DNA of 64,000 bases from Endocalyx cinctus. Lineage: Eukaryota; Ascomycota; Sordariomycetes; Amphisphaeriales; Apiosporaceae. The notes under the pieces were generated by a model. It worked only from the letters and a program-made list of their open reading frames with translations, searched no databases and was not told where the DNA came from. Shown here piece after piece: positions 23,665 through 32,770 of the stretch (within the stretch, counting starts at the first letter, position 1; each line of letters starts with the position of its first letter). The position numbers and the translations under genes were made by a program. The DNA is taken from assembly GCA_001600455.1 (NCBI GenBank), contig BCKC01000009.1, forward strand, positions 1,984,001 to 2,048,000. The letters run 5' to 3'.

Positions 23665-24887
23665 CTATAACCTTTATAAGTTTCTCTCTCGGCGGTAACT
23701 GGCTCCCTCGTAGTCGGACCAGCTCGCAGCCGGGCGCTTATTCAATGGCAAACACGAGTCGGAATTGGCAGAAACTAGATAGGGGATGCTATTGGACATT
23801 TGACGGCGACGAGCCACGCAGCCACAGTTAATTGATAATAATACGACGACATAGTTACAATATGCTGCATGTACGTCGTCACCATGAGCCAACTGCATAT
23901 ATACTGTCGGCCGGACATTTAGGTAAGTCCTTTTTGAAATCGGGAGGCTTGGCATGAGAACACGCAGGTATATCCTCTCAGGTTGCATGGGACTGAGATA
24001 GATGTTAGTATTTCTTCTGTAATTCGTGTGTCGTGGTCGAGGCTTCCGTTTTTGATTGCTCCGATTCGACCCACATAAACTATTCGCACCTCCAATCAGA
24101 ACCGTGTTTCTATACCCCACTTTGTACCCCACCCTAAGACTAGAAGTACCAGCGCGCACAACAACGAGGTCGAGAAGTCGCCATAGATACTTTATATTCT
24201 TTCTCGCATTAATATTTTCCTTTCCTTTCCTTTCATTTCCCTAAACTCGTACTCCAGCCAATAGAAAAGAATGCCGCACCAGTTTAAGCAGCCCATACAT
24301 TACGCAGCCGTGATCCGACCGCATTAATTAGGGGCAACTTCGCTTCACTCAGGGAGTTTACGACGTGCGAGCAAGTTTCTTGACTCCGAGATCGCCAGTC
24401 TTGCTCATACTGACGATACCTACGAGACGGGATGTGGTATTCTTCCCGAAAGAAAAGTCGTCTTTGGCGGGAATACTACCCACGGTGTTGATGGTATGGT
24501 CTCTATAGAATTAGGTCTCGATGTGTGGAACGATAATTTATTACTTGTTCTCGATATTTATAACATCAACCGCACCATCAAATTAGGGATCCTCTACACG
24601 GTAACGAGAGCACGTTTGCGGGACATGGATGCGTTCTCTGAGGTCGAGTTTATGAGAAAAAGAGTGAATATTCGCTATCATATACTTCTACGCGATTCAA
24701 GGCGTACATTGTACATTAACTCCGGAGTTGGTGAGAAGAGTTGCCCGTCTCAACCAGCTAGCTCCCTAGCATGAACCCTTGTGGGCGCAGGATCCAAAGG
24801 ATCCCCGCAAATTTCTTTGCTCTTCTGGTTCTGAGCTGAGAGTTACCACCGCCGCTACCGTCAGCGCCGCCCTCGCCATCGCCATTC
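23665..24887. other. Intergenic between HET and arylsulfotransferase genes
   Basis: No gene is supported. A plus-strand frame runs open from about 24327 to 24774 (roughly 150 codons, first ATG at 24496) with mixed composition but no recognisable family. A minus-strand 161-codon frame at 23674-24159 begins with GTG and looks random. Either could be a decayed coding fragment. Confidence 0.5.
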
Positions 24888-26523
24888 CTAGGAAAGCAGC
24901 ATCGAGCCTGCCGTGACGACCTCATGGTTGGCCTTATTAACAACCCGGGTGCGTGCGAGAGGTGTGCCATCGGCATTCAGTGCCTCGACCTGGACGAAAA
25001 CATAGTCCTCTCCGTCTTTCATCTCAATTGCCGTCTCAAAACCACTCTTGGTCACGTCGCGCACCATCTGTAACGCCTCTGCGTCATCGCCACCGTACTA
25101 CTCTCATTTCATCAGCAAGGCGCCATGTACTTCACACGTCGTAAATCGGGAGAAAATTACTTACCAAAGCCCACCTTGCAACCTCGGTCCCGCCATTCCA
25201 ACTCACATAGACGGTCTCGCCTTCCACGACGATAGCCGGGGGCCAAGTTGGGGTTGCCGTCCAGTTGAACTTGTACGCGCGATACAGGTGATTCCCACCA
25301 AAAGACTCAAACGAAGAGAACGGCGCGGTCTGTAGCTCCAGAGCGACCTCCCCATCCTCGGTGAACTCGGTGATGGCTGGGAGGGAGCCCCAACCCTGGA
25401 TTGAGTTGCCGTCGGGCAGGATATAGGAGTTGCCCTGGGTCCAAGCCTGCAGGCTCTTGGGGTGAAACAGCTCGCGAACGATCTCTACCGTCATGTCCTC
25501 GTAGTCGAGGCGTAAGCGCAGGCCGCGGGAGCAGTCGCCCTCGCATCCGGGGTTGGAGCTGCCCGTGCCGAGCCAGGTGGCGTGGTTGTCGAAAATGGTA
25601 ACCTCGCGTATATCGCTACCGGTGACGAAGCGTGCGTGGTGCTGGTAGCAGAAGTTGGTGGCGTTACCGCCGTTAAGGTCTCGGAACATATTTTGCTTGC
25701 CGCCGAGCGACCAGATCCTAGACCCGTCAATTCCGCTGATAAGGGCCACCGTGCAAAGGTGGCGAATCGAGATGAGATAGTCTCCGGTAGCCGTCTTTTG
25801 GACGCTGTTGATGTGGAACCAGTCCCAGCCGAAGGGGGCGTCCCAGTACGCGAGGACCGACTCGCTCAGGTCGAAGGTGTCGGTGGCGTTAAATTGGAAT
25901 AGCACCTTGCCCGTCGCGATGTCGACTTCTTGGAACGCGTTCTCCTGCAGTAAGCCGGCCTCGGGCCCGCCGTACTCGCGTAGATCACGGGGTATAGGGT
26001 GGTAATTAGCTAAGAGAACGGTCGCATCGTCGGTGGATTGCGTCTCGTGCAGATCGGCGGCGGTAGTGAAACCGTCCGTGGTGACGTTGTAGACCTGGTG
26101 GTAGCTCGAGTTCAAGAAAACCACTCCACCCGAGCCCCAGCCGCTATAGTCGTGCCCATTCCAAAAGGTCAAGTAAGCCGTGCCATTGATTACCTGGACT
26201 CTGGTGTCTGTGCCGCCAAGAAACGTCGGGTCCATGTACACTAGGCTCAAGTCTCGGGCGTCTAAAATCATAGGACTTGCGGCTTGGTTCGCCATCGTGG
26301 GAGAGACAAATATATGTGTCTCGCTACTCACGAGCTCCTCGTTCCACTCGGCAATGAGAAATATTGGCGATATATAGTCCAACGTCTTGTACGTCTGGTT
26401 TGGACGGGCGCCCAGAGCCCCCGAGTTGTAGAGATCATAGTCAGTTGCGGGCGGCACGTCGGCCACAACGACACCGACGCCGTTAGTGATGATGACGGTT
26501 ATGAAGGATATAAACCACTTCAT
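24888..26523 (-). CDS. Secreted arylsulfotransferase-like protein
   Basis: Two exons (25165-26523, 24888-25097) join by a GTAAGT donor and an AGTAG acceptor in phase 0, giving 522 aa. I chose the ATG at 26523 because MKWFISFITVIITNGVGVVV is a good secretion signal; the longer frame adds an unlikely N-terminus. The mature part is a beta-propeller-like ASST/arylsulfotransferase fold with GVVFLNSSYHQVYNV, LHETQSTDDATVLLANYHP, DWFHINSVQKTATGDYLISIRHL, IWSLGG and NHATWLGTG. It ends in a small all-beta domain with GFETAIE and YVFVQVEAL. Several N-x-S/T sites suit an exported glycoprotein. The bacterial family moves sulfate between phenolic compounds. The fungal substrate is unknown, and I cannot confirm the catalytic histidine by eye. 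The gene sits in the accessory segment beside a HET gene. Confidence 0.88.
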
Positions 26524-27249
26524 ATCTGGGGATAGTTGGTAACACGGCAACGCTCTTGTTTAAATTCAACATAGTTCCCGGCAGCGAGACGGCGGTAGGG
26601 CGAATATATATAGTGTCCCATCTTGGCCTAGGTAATTATCAAATAACGCGTCCTGTGGATCGAAACATGACATTTACGGCGTATTCTGAGGTACTTTTAT
26701 ATCTGATGGAAGACATTCTAGGTAAGTTTGTAAGCAGGCATAAGCTAGGCTAGCTTATTTCATGATTCTAACCCTTGTCGATATCGAGGGAGGTGAAGAT
26801 CCGTCAGTCTATTGGCCATGGTGAGTGGCATTGCGGACCGGTAAAGCCTTATACAGCCCCGGCGATGGCGGACGAGCCGCTGGTGCTGATGTAGCACCTG
26901 GATATCCAGTCTGGATATCACACTTCTGGTGGCCAGCCGGAATCAACTTTTTACTGGCCAGCCGGTGGGATATCATACCCTTGATGGATAGCTATATGCA
27001 GCTTTAAAAACAGCTATTTGATTGACTTCCTGGCCGGTTATTCGATCAAAATCGATGTGCGACGTCAAATTTCACGATGTGTAAATGGCATTACCCCGCT
27101 TTGCGACACACACTGTAAGAAGTGGGTCCGGGTGTTTCTGCCTTCTGAAAATGGAGGCTCTGGACATCCAAAAATGGCAGCCCAAACCACGACACATGGA
27201 CTATTTGTGGAATAATTTTTCGATTAGTCAAGTCTACCCAACTTCCAGG

Positions 27250-27504
27250 CTCTGACTAAGATAAATCACGTGACACTGATCTAATGATCTAAGTGATCTA
27301 TTAGATTAACAGATCACTTAGATCATCACCAGTCTTGGCATACCAACATGCCTCTAGGTGCGGAATATATATAAGGATGGAGTTACCATTGTATTTAGTC
27401 AGTCTTTACCTTAGCTCTTCAGCTTCCAACTTAAGTACTATCTTTTACCATAGTATAGAGTACCCTGAAATCTCTTTTACAAACATTGTGAACCCTTCTT
27501 GACA
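27250..27504 (+). mobile_element. Possible solo LTR or promoter relic
   Basis: A 16-bp perfect inverted repeat (27284-27299 with 27311-27326, 11-nt loop) sits amid GATC-containing words spaced 8-9 bp. A TATA box (about 27364-27374) lies 40 nt downstream, followed by a pyrimidine-rich stretch and a CTTCTTGACA-like end. This order resembles a fungal LTR with 5' repeats, TATA box and R/U5. However, I find neither clear target-site duplications nor a second copy, and the boundaries are guesses. Confidence 0.25.
27284..27326. repeat. Perfect 16-bp inverted repeat
   Basis: ATGATCTAAGTGATCT is followed after 11 nt by its exact reverse complement. A hairpin or a paired binding site is possible. Adjacent GATCTA words begin at 27278, 27286 and 27295, and the right arm adds GATC words at 27312 and 27321. 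Confidence 0.9.
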
Positions 27505-27938
27505 TGACCTCATAAGATATTGTTACCCTTCAAATCATGACCCCACCACGAACCGACCAATCAGACAGCGGCAGGTAGCCCAGACGTCAGAGTATTGGCG
27601 GGTTTGTAACAGTGGGGTACTGCCTACCTAAATTTTGAGCACTGCTTACCTATCATTTCTTTTCTGCAGGGTCTGAGGGTGTAGTAAACGGTAGATTAAT
27701 AGTTAAATTTAGTAAGTTGTAAATTTACTATTATAGTGGATTAAACGTTGTAATTATTAATTACAGCACCTTAGAGAAGGGTTAAATAGCCGCCGTTATC
27801 GCGCAGAAAACAATATTGATTGGCTATAGATTATATAGGATACCACCACCTGAAGGCTTGGTTACAAGCATGGATAGGAGACTCGCCGGGCTAATTTGAA
27901 AGTAAGGAAACAGTTATGGGGTGTAACGAGCAACGCTC

Positions 27939-28711
27939 TCACCAGATGATTTCTGTGGTACTCCATATCATAGCCAGCTCCTTTGGCTATGCATTAAGAA
28001 TGTGGTCTAAGGCTCTGTCTTTAATCCATCCGCTCTCCCAGTCAGGTCGTCTTAGCGCTTTGCAATATTCCCAATAATCAAGATAGTAGCCAGAAAGCTC
28101 CCAGTCAAGTATGGCGACTACTTTTGAGCCTCGAACAAGGATGTTTCTCGGAGCGAAATCGTTGTGTGTGAGAACAACTTGATGGTCCGTCATGACTTTT
28201 TGCCACATATCGCAGATTATGTCCACATGCACGTAGGGATGATCCATCTTCAATGCTCTCACGATACCCGAGTTGAATTCCGATTCGCTCTTGAAGGTCC
28301 ATACGCTCCGCGGTCGTTGTCGAGATAGGGATCATCACACCAAGAACCGTCGATGGCACCGATACATGGAGCTTTGAGGCGGCGAAGCTCCTCCATGTAA
28401 CCGCGGAGCTGACCAATGACGATCTCCTTGTCGGCGTCCGAATAATTGTCCCACGCTTCTTCAAGCTCAACACCCTCGATAAACTCCATGATGATCATTG
28501 TATGACCCGATTCCTCGTCTTTGTACGTATTGTAGACTTCTGGTACGGGAATACTGGTGTTTTGGCGGACAAACCGCATCGTTTCGGCTTCAGCAAGGCG
28601 AAGTCTCTTGCTAGATTTCACCACTGTCTTTGGATCGAGCTTATAGACGGGAACGAATTGCCCAAAGCGTTCCGCGTTTTTTAATTGCGATTGAGAGACA
28701 AATCGAGGCAT
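27939..28711 (-). pseudogene. Aminoglycoside-phosphotransferase-family (APH) pseudogene
   Basis: The reading frame starts at the ATG at 28711 (MPRFVSQ). It runs through kinase-like N-lobe motifs, with VVKSSKRLRLAEAETMRFV and MIIMEFIEGVELEEAW, and then shifts frame near 28291-28300, where one base appears missing. The next frame resumes exactly at the expected place and contains the catalytic loop LTHNDFAPRNILV and the metal-binding ILDWELSGYYLDYWEY. A TAG at 27987-27989 stands where relatives continue. In-frame homologous-looking sequence resumes after it (PKELAMIW to EIIW, then TGA at 27939). Two independent lesions argue for a true pseudogene rather than one sequencing error. Relatives are common fungal phosphotransferase-family proteins that phosphorylate unknown small molecules. 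An intron does not explain either break. Confidence 0.85.
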
Positions 28712-29534
28712 AGTTGCAAATCATGTTGAAAGCACCCCCTGTTCAAGTAGAGGGGCTCAGCAAGGCTCCAATGCAGTTGGTAGTTCGCACCAAAGCATGG
28801 TCCTAGCGGGAGGGTACGAAACCCTGTGGCAGGAGTTCTGACTGGCATTTCCAGCAAATCATGTAAAAGTATGCTGTATCTGAAGGTGGTTGGCGAGTCT
28901 TCAACACGAGCGGCGATTCGCCTTTCGTGATAAGTGGATTTACTAGGTACAAAATTTAAGTTCGAAGCAGTAGTTTGATTGAACGATTAAATGGGATTGA
29001 TAAGCAGCACGAGCCAATCCAAAAACGGAACCCTCGACAGCGACACAAATATTTCTCCATATTATAAGTTCCGATGGTGTTGTCGCCTTAGCAATTGTCC
29101 TTGACGATATCTACTTACGTATCTACCTAGGTAGTATGGATCATACCTTAGCAGCTTAAGTACTCTATCACCTGGGCAGTCTTATTGAATACACAGGCTT
29201 ATATACTTTGTAAGACAATGCAGAAACTTTAGGGTATCATCGGTGAATTGGCTTTGGTGTACCTAAGTAGGTACTTAGGTACCTAGTAGATAGCCCATGG
29301 TACACTATAATTCACTGTAGAATACTTGCAATTACCCCTCAAGGCACACACAATGTTACATAAAGGTGGGGCTCTGCTCTTTGTAAAGCTCGCTAGAGCA
29401 AAGTGATACAAGCCTCAGCTGATTTCCTAATTAATCCCTACCTTATGAAAATTTACATACAGCATAGGCATTTGGAAAAAAAAGTCATCGCCATTGACCA
29501 AACTCACAAAATAGCTTGCTTCTGACAAGACAAT
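28712..29534. other. Divergent intergenic before RRP46
   Basis: No gene is seen. It contains a TAGGTA/TACCTA cluster at about 29120-29290 and the presumed promoter of RRP46. It marks the right edge of the accessory segment. Confidence 0.6.
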
Positions 29535-30443
29535 ATGACGGTTGGTACTGAACCAGAGGCTTCACTGTCTCATCTCCCCAAAGCTGACGGCTCTGCCACT
29601 TTTTCTTACTCTGGTTATACTGTCGTGGGAGCTGTAAATGGTCCCATTGAGGTCCAAAGGCGAGACGAGTTGCCTGAGGAGGCTGCAATTGACGTGATCG
29701 TACGACCTGCCTCAGGAGTGGGAGGTAAGTTTCTAGATAGATCGTACGATGTTTTATTTCCCTATATACATGTACCAATGATCAATTTATTATATAGGCA
29801 CTCGAGAGCGCCACTTAGAATCAATATTGCAGTCGACCCTTCGCCAAATCATCATCGTCAACAACTTCCCACGAACTCTGGTACAAGTCATTTTACAAGT
29901 GACCGTATCTCCCGAGAATGAATATGTCAATACTAGATTAGTTCAGCCTGACTTGGTAAGCTATGATTTATCATTATCCAGGCATGAACGGTCAGAATAA
30001 TTACCTAACCTATCTAATTTACCATGTCCTAGAACTTACCTCTTCTCCCTGCCTTACTGCAAACCGCGGTCTTATCTTTACTGTCTGCAGCAATACCTTT
30101 GACGGCGACCCTTTCTTCGACGATTCTTGCCCTCACACTCGACAACGGAGCGTCTAAAGTCATTACGAACCCATCGGCGAGAGAAATCGAAAAATCACAA
30201 TCATGTCACGTATTTTGCTTCACGTCCCACAACGAGCTAATATTGGCTGAGAGTGAAGGATGCTTCAGCATAAAAGAATGGGATGAAGTTTTTGATGTTG
30301 CACAGCGTCAATGCTGCCAACCAAGCATAGCAGATGGTGACGACAGCCCCATGGATGATGGAACGCTTATGGGTCCAAACATGCAGCAGTTCACTCGATC
30401 TGTCATGCAACAGAAAACAGAGTCTGATCTGTATTGGAAGTGA
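29535..30443 (+). CDS. RRP46: Exosome core subunit Rrp46
   Basis: Three exons (29535-29724, 29798-29955, 30033-30443) join to 252 aa with GTAAGT and GTAAGC donors and TATAG and CCTAG acceptors. All phases agree. The fold is RNase PH-like: LSHLPKADGSATFSYSGYTV (residues 9-28) opens the domain, followed by VVGAVNGPIEVQRRDELPEEAAI-type strands, ESILQSTLRQIIIVNNFPRTLVQV, the helix LLPALLQTAVLSLLSAAIPL and ALTLDNGASKVITNPSAREI. Rrp46 is one of six RNase PH-like subunits of the nine-subunit exosome ring, which threads RNA to Rrp44 and Rrp6 for 3' processing and decay. In fungi the ring itself is catalytically inactive. The C-terminal extension (Asp/Met/Gln-rich, about residues 215-252) is typical of filamentous species. 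Confidence 0.94.
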
Positions 30444-32754
30444 TGGGCCTTCTCCATTGTTCAAGAAGGATAAGCCGCCGTTGGTGCCAACGCGTTATCG
30501 TATGATCTGATAAGCTTCTAGCTTTCGGCGTTCAGAAAACGAGGAGAAGTTAATGATTCGACAAAAGGATGGCTATCGACACAAGTCTGAGACTGGTAAT
30601 GCCGAAAACTGGTTGAGTGACCGGGATCGTAGGCCAGGTACACGTGGATCATTTTGAAGGTGCATAGGCAAGGCACTTGTTATCGTCTGATTTCAATGCT
30701 CCGCAAATCGGCTCGGCAAATCAATGCGAGCAAACGCACACATGTGCAGCAATTATTTCCGAGCTGTGTTTGTGTAATTGGATGAGTTTGTCAAGTCGAC
30801 GGCTTTTGGGGATCCTCAAAGTTGACATGGGATCGCTGATCTGGATTGAGGCGGTGTTTCAGCATCTCTCTGAGCACGGGCGACACGGGGGCTTCTCCTG
30901 ACAAGCGGTTATCTTAAACAGCCCCTTTTATCGATGCTGGCAGCTGGGTATCTGGATTTTTGAGATCTAGGTTAATTTGACAAACCCGCTAGCCGGTCCC
31001 GAAAGCGCTACTGAGGGCAGCTAAAAGGCAGACGTGAGTATTAAGATTGATCTTTTGACTTGAAGGAATAAAAACCTCGAGACAAAAGATCTCCGGCTAG
31101 CTGTGCCGAAAAATGACATTTGTTTTTCAGGCGTTTTGTTCTCTTGTTGTTATGTACATGGTTCCCAATAGTGTGATCATCGCAAGGTGCATTGTTTTTC
31201 TTTCGGAAAGGATCCCACTACTAACTTTCGAGTATGCTAACGTTTGTACACTACTGAATGGACTCTCTCTCTCTCTCTCTCTCTTTCATGCAGCAAGCCG
31301 AAGCTGAAGAAAATCGTGGCGGCTGCAAAAGAGTGGGAAGGAGTTGTAGTACGCAGCAAGCCTTGTCTTGGAAAAAAGTGCTGAGACAACTTGGACCCCC
31401 TTTTTGCCTCTTTTCGCTTACGCAACCCCTGTTCTTTGGCGCAAGATGAGACTTGCGAACCAGAAACCTTACAAAATTTGTATGGGAAAACAGGAGGAAG
31501 ATAAGACTTGTTGCAGTGGGTCAAACTACGGTTGAGTCCCTTTATTCTTATTGTTTCCTAGTTCGGTGGCGCCCCGTTTTGTTTGGGAAAGCTTAGAATC
31601 TTAGTGGATTTACAGCGTGCTGAACGGTTTTGTTTTGAACGATATTCAGATGCTCCAGGAGCTCCACATGGTACACCGTAGCGGTACTACGGATAGCGGC
31701 AGTCAGGGAACCCAGCAGTTTAGTTGCTCACATATACCCTGAAGCCTGAACATCGAAGAAGTTTGACGATAATAAGAGAGCTATGGAGGAATGACATCTT
31801 TTCCCGAAGACTTCCTTTGGATCTCTAGTCTTCTCGCTGTAGACCCAACTTCTTCGTTCGATTCATCATAGCAAAGCAGAGCTCTGGTAGTTCTAGCAAT
31901 TACCCTGCCTCTTCTTTAGCCTGTCTTTTTTTCAGTTTTCATTCTTTACTTTTTCACCATCTCCGTACTTATGTTCTACTTTTAATATTCTTTCATTTAG
32001 AAACTTATACTTCGTTCCTTCGAATTTCGACTTAGACGATTTTCGCTGGCCCATTTTGTCACTTTTTCTCCCGTTGAGCGGCTATAGATCACATAGAGTA
32101 ATTCTCGTCACTTCCAAGATACCCTATCATTTGTTAGACTCTATTTTAGAAATCCTTTCCGAAACCCATTACACTCAAAGAAAGCGAGCCGGCCCTCACC
32201 AAACGCTGCATCCTTTGTCACATTTCATCACACACCTGGCTCTAATATCGTGCTTATTCCCTTAGGACGATATAATCATGTAAGTTGTTCCACCTGTGAT
32301 TGGTACCCTATTCATTGTGCTTCGTTGGTCAGATTCCACCGTATTCCCCCGCATTTGTTGGTCTGTTTCCCAGACCCATTACATGTGTTGGTAATACTGG
32401 GTGAGAAATGATAATACACTGAAGTATATATGAATGAGATGGAATGGGGACTGGGGAAAAAAGAGAGACGAGGTTTTAACATAAATCTGTATTAGTTGCG
32501 AGTGAATTTACTTTATTACACCGACGGATCTCGCTCACATTCCACTCCCGTCGCCAATTAAAGTTCCGATCTTCGACAAAGACATTTCTAGAATCCTGCA
32601 AGATTCGGTAATAAATTCAATTTCCACTATCGGGTTTTAGACATCTTTTGTCCGTTCCGGGATTCTTTCACTATTGTTTTTTTTTGTGCAAGCCACTCAG
32701 GAATTACTCTGCCACTCAGTTTATGTTCGGTTTCCCCACCGCCAGTCTTACGAA
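30444..32754. other. Intergenic and leader before NAD kinase
   Basis: No gene is supported. A CT microsatellite lies at 31262-31285, and 31860-32600 is pyrimidine-rich like a leader. A GTAAGT donor at 32280 and a CACTCAG acceptor ending at 32700 could bound a 421-nt leader intron of the downstream gene. Confidence 0.55.
31261..31286 (+). repeat. CT dinucleotide microsatellite
   Basis: An uninterrupted run of about 12 CT units, bracketed by ordinary sequence. Confidence 0.9.
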
Positions 32755-32770
32755 ATGTCTACTACTTTAG
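32723..32770 (+). promoter_or_regulatory. Upstream ORF overlapping the NAD kinase start
   Basis: An ATG at 32723 opens a 15-codon frame that stops at TAG 32768-32770, out of frame with and overlapping the main ATG at 32755. Splicing the possible leader intron (32280-32700) would join AT to G and add an upstream in-frame ATG to this same frame. Confidence 0.4.

Larger units (their letters stand above)
26524..27938. other. Intergenic with palindromic and repeated elements
   Basis: No intact gene is seen. It holds a perfect 12-bp palindrome (26898-26909), a repeated GGCCAGCCGG word (26931-26940 and 26956-26965), a long inverted repeat at 27284-27326, and a TATA-like run at about 27366. Frames at 26825-27215 are short and unrecognised. 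The mixture suggests remnants of mobile elements. Confidence 0.5.

Noticed and set aside
23674..24159. 161-aa minus-strand frame upstream of the HET gene
   Set aside because: It starts with GTG, has no recognisable motif and overlaps promoter space.
27271..27504. Confident solo-LTR call
   Set aside because: TATA box and repeats fit, but no target-site duplication or second copy could be seen, so it is left at low confidence.
28105..28473. Overlapping third frame in the phosphotransferase region
   Set aside because: The two other frames carry the family motifs in order; this one is a shadow.
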